Part shown: positions 37,501-52,500 of the stretch, one piece after another
Numbering within the stretch: position 1 is the first letter of the stretch
How the letters are laid out: every line of letters starts with the position of its first letter
Source of the DNA: Paguma larvata
Taxonomy: Eukaryota; Chordata; Mammalia; Carnivora; Viverridae
NCBI GenBank assembly: GCA_030068075.1
Contig: CM057832.1
Coordinates: 79,392,502 to 79,456,501, forward strand
Length of the DNA stretch: 64,000 nt
Direction: 5' to 3'
Program-made: the position numbers and the translations under genes
The notes under the pieces: generated by a model
The model's database searches: none
What the model was told of the DNA's origin: nothing
What the model saw: the letters and a program-made list of their open reading frames with translations, nothing else

Positions 37501-40500
37501 CCTAGATTTTGGTTCTGGCTCTTTCATTCGCTGCTGGGGCAGCAGCTTAACCTCTCTGTCAGATGAGGAGCTTGGACCCATCAGTAGTTTCTAACTTTTG
37601 CATCCGTAGTGATACAGGATTCCAGGCCACCTACTGCCAGCTGGGCAGTAAATCAGAGGCGTTCAGCTTTTACCTGTTTATATATCAGGGTTATTTATAA
37701 AGCTTTATTTGAAGAAAACATCCTGCGGCTAAAAAAGAAAGTTTGAAAAGTGCTGAGGAAGACTTCATTCCCTACAAGCTCGGGGTCTCTGGGTTAACTC
37801 TGTAAGCACTAGAACTCGTTTTGGCAGCAGGCCGGAGGAGATGCTGCAGGCGCGATTGCGGCCGTTGTACCGGGAACCAGCTCGGTGATTTGTGGAGGCG
37901 CTCGTGTGCTTCGAATCCCGTTGAGTGTCTGTTCCTGTCTGGCAGGAGCCGAAGGACAGCCTCCCAGCCTTCACTTCTGTTGCTCCTCGGAGACAGTTCT
38001 GTGCTGCATGGGACACTCCATCCATCCTGCCTGTTCTCTTTTCGTAGCTTTCCCCCATACGTGACACTAAGCCTCCATGTCCACAAATTCCCTTCACTTT
38101 TTAGGTTAAAAAAAGAAAAGTAGAGTACTCTTCTAAGACTGTGTTCCTGACTGTTTGTATCGAGCTGCCCCTTTCCACACAGAGCGGCAGCTTCCCCTTC
38201 CCAGTACAGCGGTACCTTCAGAAGAGCTCGGTACGCCTGGAGGCCAATTTTGAATAAGAACTTTGTTTCCCGGAGAATTTTAATTACCAGTTTGGTAGCC
38301 ATTACCATGAGCCTACTCATACCAGAGGCTGTTCTAAATGCTGTGGGGATAAAGGGATGAATAATACGTGTTCCCTTTACTCAAGAAGCTTACGGTCGGG
38401 TGAAAAACAGCCTCCTTGTGGAGGGTTGCCAAAGGTATGACATACCGATCTCGTTGCATTCCTCTCAGCCTTGTCCTTAAAGAACTGTTGTAATAGCACT
38501 TTTCCCTGTTTAGACCAATAGAAAAGGAGTCTGATTTGCAGATTGGAATGTGAAATAGTTTCTCTTTTCTGTGCTGAATCAATTAGTCCTCTGATACATA
38601 TTTCTTACTTTTAAGGCTATGCCTAAGTTTATGGCATAGTTTAAGTTTGTGGCACAAGCTTAAAGGCCTAAGTCTAGGTAAATTGAAAGGTAAGGGTATT
38701 TATCAGTTGTTGGGCCCTCCTCCGTTCTGCCTTCCGCCGCCCCGTTGTAGATAGATAGCATGGTTATGAAACCTGTGGTGGGTTTCAGTAAATCAAGGCA
38801 CAAAGTGACACCATGTGAACCCATCAAGTTATTTTTTGCCAAACACAGCTGTATTGTGTATGTTCTGACAAACAAAAATGTATAATTGAGCCAGTACTTG
38901 ACTAGCCTGGGGAGGTGGGGAGGCAGGATGATGCTGGTGCAGTGGAGAAGCCGCAGTCTGAATATTAAATATTAAAATGCCAGAGCCTTCTGTTAGTGTT
39001 GCTCAGATCGTTGTTTTCTGCCCATTCGTGTATGCTAGCCCAGCCTGCCGTCTCCCTGTAGCCTTCCAGATCCTTCTCTCCATCTCCCTGTATCTCGTCT
39101 CCCCAGACACGGTTGCACTGCAGGCTTTGCCAGATCTCCTCCCAAAGTTGTAGTCTCAGTCAGTCCAAGAAGACCCATGCAGACTCAAATGGTTAAGCTC
39201 ACTCTCACGAATAGCTAGCATCTAAACTCTGAATTCTGGTGTAACTGTGCATGAGAACAGAAGCAACTTGACATCGTCCTAACCTAGATCCTCATGGAAA
39301 CAGGTTTTAATTTCAGTTTTTTGGTGAGTGGTGACAGCATAGTGTGGTGTGGTATCACATAGTACTCAGGTTGTACATGGGGCTAAGAATAAAAGTATGG
39401 AAGTGAATTTCTGATATGACAGAAGACACTTGGTGATGCTGACTGACAGAGAATTCCACCAAACTTGTGAACTGGAGCAGTGTTTACACACAGTTGAGTC
39501 TTGCTAAGAAAAAAGCAAAAACTCCTAGGAAAAAGCAGTTATTTTGTGAAGGTGTTGTACCTTTAAAACTGTTTTTGTAGAAACATCCATAAAAAGAGCC
39601 AAGTGAAGAAAGCTGGGAGAATTTCAGAAAGGTCGGTATCTGTGTGAGTGACCACGCCCAGATCCTAGGCATCCCCCGGGAATGTGTTCTGCAGCTGGAG
39701 GGACCTTTATTCTTGAGATAGATTTTGTCTTTTTAACCAAACTGTATTCATGCTCTCACTCATGTGCTGAATTCCTTAGATGTTTGCAAAGCACCTGTCC
39801 TGGTTGGAGTTCTCCGAAGAAACCACCAGAAAATATTATATATGGAGAGAGATTATGGCAAATTAGTCGATAGGATTATGGAGGCTGAGGAGTCCGCAGT
39901 CTGCTTTCTTCAAGCTGGACCCCCAGGAAAGCCGTTAGTTTGAGTCAGAAGGCCTCAGATCCAGGGGAGCCAGTGGTTTAAATCCCAGTCCAGAGGCCAG
40001 AGGAGATTTGATGAGGTGTCCCAGCTTAAGCAGACAGAAAGCAGAAAGACAGGAGGCTAAATACCTCCTTCTCCCTCCTTTTGTTGTATTCGGCCCTCAA
40101 CAGAGTGGGCGCTGCCCACCCACACTGGGGGGGGGCCATCTACTTGACGGAGTCTACTGATTTAAATGCTGACACCCTCACAGATACTCTCAGATGTTTA
40201 AAAATGTTTAATCTGGGCACCCTGTAGCCAATCAGGTTTCACATTAACACCAAAATGAACCATCACAGCCTCTCTGTTAATTACTTAGAGACTGATATTG
40301 TTTAAGAGTCTGCTGCAATGGTAGCCATATTTGGTTTGGGAGAGGAACAATGCTGTAATTCTGATTTTGGGGAAATCCATGACAAAAACAAAAAGCAAGA
40401 GAGAAGCCCCTGCATTGGCATCCTGACTGAGTCCAGCTCAGTCCCACAGTCCCTCTCTCACACAGCCTCTGCCCTTAACCGCGCCCTCTCCTTCGCAGCC

Positions 40501-43500
40501 GTCTTCCGCTCTTCGTGGCTCATTTCTCATCTGGACAAATGTAATTACCACATAGCCGGCCTACCCTATTTTCAGTCTCTTCTTCCATAATCCGTGTTCA
40601 TCATGCCACTAGCCCATTGTTTCAAACAATACTTCCCAGCCACACTTGTTAGAAACACAGTTCGAGAGGTGCTTTTCTAAAATACATTATCTGTGCATCT
40701 TATTTCATGACGCCTGCAGGGTCAAGGTGGAGTTCGGACTCCATGGCATGGTGTTCAAGGGCATTCACAATCTGTCCCCAGCCTTCATCACCAGCCTTGT
40801 CCTCTGCTTTATATCCAGCATCAGAGGGTGTAGGTTTGCAGCCCCCAGGCTGATGCCAGCCCACAGACAGGTTTTGTTTCGGCTTATAGGATGCTCTTTA
40901 GACTGTTTTTCATAAGTTGGGTAAACGATTAAAATCAAGATGAACTTTTAAAGTTAAGTTGGAAATCCGGATTTGTTTTCACTTGAAAAATCAGGTACAT
41001 AAATTTCTGCACCGCAACAACTGGCCGGGGCTCATGGCCTCTGCTTTCTCTTGACCGACTCAGCCTGTCCCCGTTTGCTACAGCCTCCTCACGTCCTTCA
41101 GACCCGGAGGTGGAGGGTCAGTTGCTGCTTACCAGGTTTGCTTTGCTCTTCTTTTGACATTCACGTAAACCATAGAAGCATTAGAATTGTGGCCGTTTGA
41201 CAACGTACTCTGTTCCATTCTTGGACTTTGCTGTGCACCGCTGCCGTATTTCCATGCCCTTGCTGAGGCTAGGGTTCATGTCTTATGTCGTCAGCATTGT
41301 TGTGGTTGCCAACACACAGCACACACGTGTGAAGGCTGTTCGATTGGTCCAGGATTGCAGGAATGGCTTCTCCGCACTCCCATGGGGGTCTTTCTTCAGA
41401 CTGCTCGCAAACCAGCACTTCTCACACTTCCTGTAGGTGATTATTTAAAAAACATTTTCCCCAGGTAGGTTGTGAGTTTGTTAGGAAGAGGGATTATGGC
41501 CCGTCTGTCTTCATATACTCAGCACATTTATGTGTTCAACAGACATTTGTCAAATAAGTAACAAGAGTTTGGTAAGCAAGAGGTTTTACCTCAGTCTGGC
41601 TATCGATTCAGTGACTGTATTCTGCAATAAAAGGGCCTGTCTGGTGTTTACCACATAGCTTTATTTCAAGCATCTGTTCTTGTGGTTACCTGAAGGTATT
41701 TTGGAGGAAGAGATTAACAACCTAGTTGGCCTTGGATTTATTTCGAGATACATGAAAACAAATCTCTGTCAGAGACAGCCGTCAAATGCAGTGACTATTA
41801 CCAGGTGACTCCTGGCTTTGGGCCATTTCTGGAATACCATTGCCACAAAGAAAAAACATTGATTTTTCTCTGACTTCTTTGTGGCATCCCTTTGTCCTCT
41901 CCTGTCACATTGGAATTTGGCTATCTTTCTGTGTATAATATGCCCTGATCATTTTCTCCTTGTGATGTTGAGTTAGTCATGTATCAGAGTGTGTGTAACA
42001 AAGGAACATTCGTTTGCTAGTATTTGGAGAGAGATCTGTGTTAATTTCAAGAGACCATAGGAATATCAGCGGCTCAGATCTGCTGGGTATATGGGGCGCT
42101 TGGGTGGCTCAGTTGGTTGGATGTCTGACTCTTGATTTAGGCTCAGGTCATGATCCCAAGTTCGTGGGTGGAGCTCCACATTGGGCTGCTTAAGATTAAG
42201 ATTCTCTCTCCCCTTCTGCCCCCTCTTCCCCTTCTTTCTCCTCCTCCTCTCTCTCTCTTTAAAAAAAAAAAAAAAAGAACATGGTATATAGATGATGAAA
42301 TGTAGAATAAAATAGTTCCTGTTAACCGTTGATATACATGTTTATCTTTAGCTCTTGGTTCAGTCGTGACTTGAAGAGGACAAAGGAATTGTTGACAGCG
42401 TGCTAGAGTAGAAAGAGCATCTGCTTTGCAGGAAAACATCTGGATTTAGACTCAATTTGTCAGCGTGCTGAAGCCACTTAGCAGTGACTTTAGGTGAATT
42501 ATTTAACCTCTTCCTATTTCCTCACCAAAAAAAAAGAAATTGTAAAATGTGTCAGAGGCTTGTTGAGAGGATTACATGAGTCTGTGTGTATAAAGCAGCC
42601 AGCACAGTGCCTGGCCTGTAGTAGGCTCTCAAGAAACACTTGTCTCCTTTCTCTGGTTTAGCCAGAACCAGAGGGAAAGAAGAAGAGAAAAATACATGTA
42701 ATTCAGGAATGATTCTTCAGTTATGTCCAATATTTCTAAGCTGGTTACTTCTCCTCCTTTGACCTTTTCCCATTTCTGACATTTCACTTGATTCTCACCT
42801 CTTGGATCTAACTGGGTATGCTTCCTGATGGAGGTCCTGTCTGAACTTGAGTCCTGAGTCTGGAGGAGTTGGTATTGTGTCAGAGAGGAGGGGAAAGGGC
42901 TTGTGGCTGTTATGTGTCACCAGGCACCACTGATGGTTGGTTGAGGCTGTTGATCTGAGATTTTTAGAAGTTGAGAAATCTCCGTCCGTTGAGCAGTCGC
43001 TGCTTAGAGAGCTTGGGAGATTGTTTTCCTCCCTCTGGTGACATCCAGTCCCAGCATAGCGTGTGGAACTGGGCTAGGAGGTAGAGGCTTTGCAACTGGA
43101 ACTATCATTGAGTGCTTACTGTGTGTCAGGTACTGTCCTAACACTTCATGAGTTTGAATCATTTAATACCCCATGAGGCCGTACTGTTAATAGCTCCATT
43201 TTATGTACGGGGAAGACACAGAGGCACACATGGATTAAGTGATATGCCCAGGAACTTCCCAGTCAGTGGCAGGGCTGGGCTGAGTCCAGCAGCTGCTGTT
43301 GCCCTGCTGGGGCCAGCCCCTTTGCTGGCAGAAGCCTTACCCTGATTGGCTCTCCTTTCACACAGCCACAGAGTGGAAAGTGGCAGCTTATGTCTTTTCT
43401 CTGTTTATTGGTTTCGGCCTTGTGCTGCTCTGTAGAAGTATCTCTGGAATGGAGGATGAACTTGTCTTCAATCATGAGTGTGGAAGGAGAGCTGTGTTAA

Positions 43501-46500
43501 AGTGTAGTTGACTCTTCAGCAGTGCAGGGATTGGGGCAGTGGAGTCACCCCGCCTGGTGCATTCATAAATCTGCATATAACTTTTGACTCCCCAAAAACT
43601 TAACTAGTAATAGTATACTGTTGACCAGAGCCTTAGTGATAACATAAGCAGCCAACACATATTTTGAATGTTACGTGTATTATGTACTGTATTCTTACAG
43701 TGAAGGAAGCTTCTTACGTTAAGAAAATCATAAGGAAGAGAAAAATACATTTCAGTGCTGTACTGTATTTATAAAAAAATATTGGCATGTGAATAGACCT
43801 GTGCGGTACAGACCTGTGTTGTTCAAGCGTCAGCTGTACAAATAAATGGTGACTACCATTGGTCACACACATTTTAATGCCAAAGGGAGAGTCCAAAAGA
43901 GTAAGTACCGGCTTACCTAGGTAGTATAATGGATTTTGAAAAATCGTAGGCTTGAAAAGAAACTCTGGAAGCTTGTCCCATCATGCACAAGCATTTCCAT
44001 AGAGCTATTTAACAAGTGGATTTTTTTAAATTCCTTATTTTATAAGTTTAGAAATTTAGGTAATTTCACTGTAAGAACTCATTTCTGATCTCTTTGATTG
44101 ATTGAGGTTGAAAATATTCATGTCTTGGTTGGTAAGTAGTAATGATGTTCCGTTGAACAAAATTTGGTTTGGTTGAGCGCTCACCGTGTATCCAGTAACT
44201 GTGGAGAAATGGAATGAATCTCATTGGCTCACAACAGAGATTGATGTTCTTATCACCCTTATTTCACAGATAAGGAGACTGAAGTCGAGATAGACTAGGT
44301 TATATTGGCAATTAAGTGGAGAGGCTGGGATTCAAACCCAGATAGTATGGCTGTAAGGCCTTACCACTCCTGTGCTGTGGGTAGACATGGAACTTCTTTT
44401 GGACGGAGCCCGTAGCTTTCTCATCTCTGTTGAGTGAGTGAGTCATCTGAGGATGTATTAGGACCTTCTTCCAAAACAATTTACAGTCTCATCAAGAAGA
44501 GATTATTTATTCAATATCGGTAACAAAGTAAGGTAACACACAGAACATAGAAATGAAAGACTGTTTCCTGGAACACCTGGGTGGCTCAGTCGGTTAAGTG
44601 TCTGACTCTAGATTTGAGCTCGGGTCATGATCTCATGGTTTGTGAGTTCGAGCCCCGTGTTAGGCTTGCACAGGCAGTGCAGAGCCTGCTTGGGATTCTC
44701 GATCTCCCTTTCTCTGTGCCCCTTCCCCCTCTCAAAAATAAACTTTTTTATTTTTTTTTTTTAGAAAGCTCGTGTCTAGGTAGGTAGGTCAGGAGAGACT
44801 TTATGGATAAACAATTTTTTTTTGTGGATATTTAGATATAGAAGGACGTTTCTGGCAGAGAAGAGCAAGCAGGCAAATCTGAATGGTCCAGAGAGGGTAG
44901 GCAGCAAGGAGGTGTGTTTAGAGAATGGAGGTGTTTACTTCAGGTGGAGTGTTGCACAGGAAGGCAGGTAGTGGAAAGGCAGGCTGACGAGGACATCGTG
45001 GGGTCTTGTTTCTGACCGGGCTCCAGCTTCCTGGTACATTTCCCCAGCACCCTGTGCTGTAGTCGTGCGCTGGGCCCCCAGTCTCCTGGCGAGCACCCCG
45101 TGTGAACTTGCACGCCTCTTTATCCTCACTCATCCTTTTCTCCCAGTGCTGTTTACCACGCGATTCATTTACAGCCTTCTCTGGGTACTCCAGGAAGAAT
45201 TAATTTCAGCTGCTTTGGTGGTCCTCAAAATATGGTATATGTTTCTATTTCATAATTACTTCACTCTGTCTTATATAATTGTATGTTCTCTCCAACTAAA
45301 GGGTAACCTTCTAGAAGGCAAGATCAGGTCTTATTTATCATTACGTCCATTCTGTTAGTCCTGAGGGCCCAGGTTAATATATGCACATAATCAATATTTA
45401 GAATATTTGTGGAATTAATCAACTAATAGTATAGGAAGTTATAGTTATTTTTCTTGGTAATTATTAAATTAGTGCCAAAAGCTTCGAAAGGTAAAAGAAG
45501 AGAGAGGTTAATGAGGTTATTCTTTTTTTTTTTTTTCAAGTTTATTTATTTATTTAGCATGCACGTGAGCAGGGTAGGGGCAGAGAGAGAGAGAGGGAGA
45601 GAGAATCCCAAGCAGGCCTGGCACTGTCAGTGTGGAGCCTGATGTGGGGCTTGAACCCATGAATGGTGAGATCATGACCTGAGCTGAAATCAGGAGTTGG
45701 ACGCTTAACTGACTGAGCCACCCAGGCGCCCCAGAGTATTCTTTACAGATATAATTGTGCTTATTCATATAATGACTTGTAATGAGGAAGATAGAGGACA
45801 AAAATGTATGCTAATCATACCTTTTGTTTCTTACTTATTGAATATCATAGTAATAAAATCATAGTCTCACCAAAAAATTTTAATTTCTTAGGATGCTTGA
45901 GAATGAAGTAATTTTTTTGTTCATTTAGAATGTTTTCAAATGCCTACAGAGATTTATTTATGCATGTTCTTATGTGTCCCAATTATTTATTATAGACAGG
46001 TATTTGAATTGCAGTATAATTGAGTTTCCTTAGAGACAAGTTGGATGCTGACTTTGCCACATACTGACTGGGTGTCCAGAGGCAAATTGTTTAAACTTAT
46101 GTCAGTTTCCCTGTCTGTGAAGCAGAATAAGAATATCTTGAGCCATAATCCTGAGAATTCAATGAAGTAATGTAAACAAAGGACTTACTGTGGGTGCCTG
46201 GTATACAGTAATGCTAAATAATTATAATTATTTTTATTATTTTGTTTTACTTAGTGTTTAGTATGAGCTTGGTAGAGGTTATCTTAATTTCATTAATTTC
46301 AATTAATTTCTACATTGATCATCTTAATCCTAAAATTCTCTCTTCAGTTTTAATAAAAGGAAGATAATATATCTAAATATATTAATGCTTTTCTTCTATT
46401 AAACAAGCTTTTGGAGCTTATTTGAATATATGAGAATTCTGTCAATACCACGATCACTAAATAGCTAATGAATCTGAATAGGCTGTTAAAAAATGAAAAT

Positions 46501-49500
46501 AGAAAACACCAAACAAAAATGAAAAAATGTTTATATTAATAATTGTAAAGTAAAGTGGTAAAATGAAACGGAAACAGAGACTAATTTGGTATCTGCCACA
46601 TTCATTTTTAAATACAGTTATCTAGGTTAGAGTTACAGGGACATAAGTACACCCTTGTTACTCTTGGCAATGTGAATAGATACAATTCATTTGAAGGACA
46701 CTTTGGAAATGCTTAGTAGGAGTCATACTGGTATTTATATTGTTTAACATGGTAGCTCAACTCCTGGAAGTATCTTCTAAGAAAATAAGCTAGGAGACAA
46801 AATGCATTTATAGTAATATTAATTATAATAGTAAAAACAAACAAGAAACAACCTAACAAATGATTAAAATAAATGATAGTATATTACACTAAGGGCTTGT
46901 TATGCAGCTGTTAAAAATGCATACTGTAACAGTATTGGAGAATGCATATGAAATAATAATGAAAAAAGAGAACAAAATGTGCAGGTATCATTGCTAGGAC
47001 TCTGTAAAAATGTGTGCGACAAAGGATAATCTTTGCAAAGGAGTGTAAATGAATTGTGCTAAATGATTATGTGTAGGTTTTTTTTCCCTTTTCGAAAATT
47101 TGCACATAGTCAACTGTTGAAATACTTGTGGAATTAAAAGAATAACGGCATAGGAATCATATTTCTTTTCCTTGGTCAATATTAAATTAGTGCCAAAAAC
47201 TACTACAAGAATGAGGAGATTAATTTGAGTGTTCTTTGTAGGCATATTGTATTGTGAAGTAGTTTGTCCACTTTTAAAAGAGTTACATTTATCATAAAAT
47301 AGAAAAGGGGTCTTGAGGATTATCTTCATATTTCTAGCAGTTTAGAGCGAGGCATCTACCATTAAAATTACTGTGGCATGGTACATATGTAAGTATAACA
47401 TGAGATATAGATATATAAGGCCTTAAAAGAAAGAGTAGCCGAGCTTCAAAGGGTAGGACTATTTTTAATGTGACTTCTCTTTGTTTTAGAATTGATAGAT
47501 GTCACATGCACCCTGCTGCTTCTGAACCCAGACTTCACTACCGCATGGAACGTAAGGTACGTCATTCCCACCAGTGATCGCGTGAACTTATGCAAACTTC
47601 TCAAGACCGCTAAGCCCCATAAGTCGTTAGCTTTTTGAAAAATGAAATGTAAACCATGTATCCATTGCATTTTATGTTTATTTCTTCTACCCGTTGTTTA
47701 TATTATCTCCATGACAGTTCTTCTTTAAACCTGGCTTCTTTTCGTATGTGTTTGTCTTTGCTCCATAAACTTTCCTGTCTGAAATATGAATTACCGTGTT
47801 GAATTATAGTACACCATTGGGTAACTGCTTTTATTTTCTCTCCTTTTTAGAGGAGTAGGGGCAACCGGCATGATCGGTTGGTTTGTGAGTCTTGGTTACG
47901 TATTTGTGAGGTGCAGTGTTGACTGTGTAAGATGAGGATGTAAGGCCGTGACCTTTTAGTCTCCGTTCAGTTACTAATATTATGACCTTTGTGGGCAGAT
48001 CACTGAAAGTCTCTGGCACTCAGGATTTGGGGATCACATTTGATTAGTGTCTTAGTTCTTTCACCTGGTTATTTTAGCTTTAAACACAAAATACTTCATA
48101 GAAATATCAAAGTTCAGACCAGGTTCATATTTTTTTTTTTCATTGAAATTTTTTCCATTAAACAATACATATGGTTTTTTTAAAAAATGGTGGTCTCTTT
48201 GACCAACACAAATTCTCTTAGAGGAAAGCAAGATACAGTTTTAAAGAGAAAAGTGAAGTCCCATTGAACACTGTGAATACATTTTAAATTTTCCTATAGG
48301 AAAGAGCTACAGATTATAGCTGTTCATCTTTAAAGATGACTTAAACAGTTTATTTAATCTGTGTAAGCAGGGTTACATTCCGAGTTAGTGTCCTACAGTA
48401 CCTATTTCTGTATGTGTAACTGATTTTTAAAAACTCAGGTAACTTCTATTAATATGTTTTTTTAAATTGTTGAATAATGAATATTCAGATATTTAGAGTA
48501 AGGAGTAAGAAAAGTATAGAATGAGATATAAGGCTTTAAAATTTACATAATTTTAGAATTCTGATTTTCTTTTTGGAAAGCACCACAATGGGTAGGTTAT
48601 GATTGGCTCCTGTATTATAGGGACGTACTATAACCTTACTCGTTACTTCAGTTAGTCCACACAATACTCGACAGCATTTGTTCATTTATCAGATACTTAT
48701 TGACTGCTGTATGTTAAGTTCTAGGCACTGGGAATAGGACCACAAACAAAACAAAACCTTATCCTTCTGGAATTTTTATTCTAATAGGGGAAGAAAATAA
48801 AGACATTACTAAATAAGATATACATGAGATCGAGTGGTGGTTAAATCCTGTGGTGAAACAGTGGGATGGCAAAGCGGGGAAGGCCGGGAGGAAGATGGGA
48901 AGAATTGTGTTGCAGTTTTAAATAGGGGGCAGCAAAGACTGCCACGAAGGTGGGGAGCAGTCTGCTAGTTCTGGGGTGAGAGCATTCCAAGAAGGAGGAA
49001 GAGTACCAAGTGGGAAGGCCGGGGGCGTGCTCAAAGTGCTCCTTGGCATGCTGGGGCAGCAAGGCAGCCAGCGCGGCTGGAGTGGCGGGAACGAGGGAGC
49101 GGGTACTAGGAGAGGAGGCCGGAGCGTAAGGGACCAGATCTCACAGGGCTTTGCAGTCGTCATAAGCTGCGGTCGGAACTTGGACTCTTCCTCAGGGGGA
49201 GATAGAAAGTCCTGAAGCTGGGGAGGGACAGTATCTCACTTTAAAAACTGCAGCTCCTGCGGAAAGTAGACTGTAGGGGTGCAGGGGGTGGTTGGGAAGT
49301 TAGTTGCGGTAATTTAGGTGAGAGATGCTCTGATTGGAAGTAGAACTTAGAAGTGGAAAAGGTGAGATTCTCACTGTATTTTATGAACCGTCTAAGCCTT
49401 GACTGTATTTAATAAACCGATTTTAAAGGAATAGATGATGAATTCGATGCGGGAAAGAGAAAGAAGAGGGTCAGGCTTGTCTCTGGTCTTTGGCCTGAGC

Positions 49501-52500
49501 AACAGAAAGGATAGAGTTGCCCCTTCCTGAAATGGGGCCACCAGGAGGAGGAGCAGATCTAGGAGCGGAGTGCGGGGAGTGTGGGGTGGAAGCTGGGAGC
49601 TCAGTGTGGGACACGTTAGGTTTGTGTCCTTGTACTTGTGTGTCAGTCTGAAGTTCAGGCGGGAGTTCAAAGCCAGATGTAACCCTGGGAGTCACGAGGT
49701 AATAGGTGGTATTCAGGCCGTGCGATTGTCTGAGGCACCCACGGGAGTGGGTGTGGATCGAGGAAGGAACCGGTGCAGACAGCGAGCACTGAGACCCTAC
49801 AGGTTTCTAGCGCTGCACGGTCCAGGATAGTGGCCACCGGCCACGTTCGGCCCTCGAAAGGTGACTCATCTCGGTTGACATGTGCCGGAAGTGTAAACTG
49901 TGCTTCAGATTCCGAAGACTTAATATCCCAAAAGGTAAAATATCTTGTCAATAATTTTTATACTGAATTATATGTTGAAATTATATTTTAGGCATATTGA
50001 GTTAAATAAAATACATTGCTTTATACTTGTTTTTAATGTAGCTGTTAGAAAAGTTGAAATAATATATAGGACTCACATATTTCTGTTGGGCACTGGTATC
50101 CTAGAGTTCCCGCGATGAGGAATCCTCAAGGGAGGCTTTTAGGAAGGAGCTATGAACTCATAACTGAGAGCTTTCTTTCTTTCTTTCTTTTTTTAATGTT
50201 TATTTTTTTGAGAGACAGAGAGAGACAGTGTGAGCAAGGGAACGGCAGAGAGAGAGGGAGATGCAAACTCCAAAGCAGGCTTTAGGCTCCGAGCTGTCAG
50301 CACAGACCCTGACGTGGGGCTCGAACTCACGAGCTGTGAGATCATGACCTGAACCAAAGTCAGCCACCCAACCGACTGAGCCACTCAGGCGCCCCACGAC
50401 TGAGAGCTTTCTTAAGGGTAGGGACCACGTCTTTTTTTTCCTTTGTTTCCCTAGCATCCACTATTCTAGTGCCTGGCACATAATCAGCCTGCAGACTGGG
50501 CACTGAAAATAATCAAACTGAGTGAAACAGAAGTGAAGGTAGAGAAGTGGGAGTACCATTTGTCCTCATGGTCTCAATTCGTCATTATCACAGTGGGCTT
50601 GACAATCCTTCGACCAGGAAGATTCTTACTAGCACCGGGTACAAGCATACATCTGTACAGAGACATGTACACACATACGTATGTACACATACACACGTAT
50701 ATAATTTATTGTCTATTTCATAGGGCAGTTCAGTGTAGGAGAAAGAACCTGGTCTTAAGATACATGGAGCTTGGTCCTGTTTTAGTACTTAACTAGCAGT
50801 TGACTTGATAGCCAAAAACCTTTAACTTCACAATAGTTTTAGTTTCTGTATCTGTGAAATAAAAGATTTGAGGTAGGTAATTTTTTTATGATTCTTTCCA
50901 AACCATTTTTCTATTTTTGCATGGTCGGGTTGTGGAAAGGAAAGGGAAAATTGCTCCGTAAAGGGGGCTTCAGTGAAACACACAGCAGTCACTTTTGAAA
51001 GTTATTCTAGTAAGATGATTAGTGAAGTTTTGTGCTAAAGGAATAAAAAGGGAACCTTGATTCTTTAAAAAAAAATCCATTTGTGGGTATGTATTCTAGT
51101 GTTAATTCATATCGGTAAGCCTGCCCGACATGAAGACAGGATCGTGAGTACATTTCATGCAAACACAGCCAGCTTTGGCAGGTAAATTGCTCTAACCCTG
51201 TGAGGCCTTGCAGATCACGTACTCAACACTCTGTCTAGTTGTTGGTGTATTTCTTCTGCAGTAACTCTGGGAAGCATTGAGTGGTTTTAACTGTATGTTA
51301 GAAACGGCTAAAAGGTGGTATTATTAATACATCAGCAGTTCATTTTATAGGTGTCGTGGCCTCAGGGGAAAAAATAGTCGCAAGAATAAGTTTTTGAGCT
51401 GATTTCCTGTGATTTACAGTGAGTGATGGATATAGTTTAAAAATCCAGCCAGTTGCAGAAAAAAAATCACTGGTACTTTTTTATTTTGAAATTCGGTGAA
51501 TTACTTCATGAAGGAGCTTGACTTCGTAACAGCGTCCTATTTTTTCCATCATTCTGCGAACGTAGAGGAAGCAGAACGTCTTTGAGCCACAAAAATAGCT
51601 GACCCCAAGCTCCCGTGATCATGTCCTTTACTCATGGCCTAGTGAGTTAAATTGGTGACTTTATTTTATGCAGATTAGAGTTTTGGTTCTGACCCTCTGA
51701 GTTGCAAGACCTTGAGTCTAAGTTACCGATTCTCCCCTAGCTTCAGTTGTCTCTTCTATAAAATTGAGACAATAGTAGGTTATGTTGTATGGAATCGTTT
51801 TTATAAATCAAAGACTGTTAAACCCAAGTATCCAGATCCCGGTTTCCAACACCATTCTCTAATAAGAGGAAATAGGCTTCTCGGAGAATGTCTGATTCTA
51901 AGAGCAGGACAGGAAATCTAGGAGATGAGTGTGGAACATCTCAAAGAGCCAGACAGTAAGGAAGTGCTCAAAACACAAAATGGTGGGAATATGCCAAGGG
52001 CCGCTGGAGCCAAAGCTGGAACAATTCGAGCAAGAACATAATATCGGATTATACCCTCAAGTGTAAAATGGATGTTCATAGTGACTCATAGCGACATAGA
52101 TAATTGAATAAGCAAACAAATAAAAAGTAGACAATTCTCCCATATAGAAGAATTCCAAATAACTTATCCAGGCAATCCAGTCCCCTCAGGGAGCCGGGGT
52201 ACAACTCCCCTGCTCCTTAAGTGGAATTTCTTTCCAAAAATACAGTGGAGAAACCTGGTAGGTACCATCTTATCGAGGTCTTCAGGGTCAGCATCAGCTG
52301 GGACAAGTCATCATGATATTTTGTGCCCTGAGGTATGATATGATAAAGATGGTACTTTGTGGTCTCTCCTCCTCAAAACCCTAGTCTAACCATAAGAAAC
52401 ACTTCATTTAAAATACCTCATTAGGACTCATAAATTATGACTATCAAGGTTTATCAGAGGAGCCTAAGGAGACATAACCAAATGTAATGTCATATCCTGG

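Larger units (their letters stand above)
37416..47489 (+). other. PTAR1: PTAR1 intron 2 (10.1 kb)
   Basis: It is bounded by GTAAGT and TAG. It begins with a MIR-like stretch (37480-37590), followed by moderately GC-rich unique sequence (37.6-40.3 kb) with a long chance ORF on the minus strand. L2 remnants lie at 40.4-41.5 and 45.1-45.4 kb, three SINEs at 42.1, 44.6 and 45.6 kb, and MIRs at 42.4, 43.1, 44.2 and 46.0 kb. A duplicated segment (45.4 and 47.1 kb) and an L1-type remnant at 46.65 kb complete it. Nothing is recognised in 37600-40400 or 41560-42090. Confidence 0.9.

Noticed and set aside
37772..38320. 182-codon minus-strand ORF in PTAR1 intron 2, the longest in the window
   Set aside because: About one ORF of this length is expected by chance in 64 kb on both strands. 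The peptide shows no recognisable domain, another ORF overlaps it on the plus strand, and no promoter or splice support is seen.
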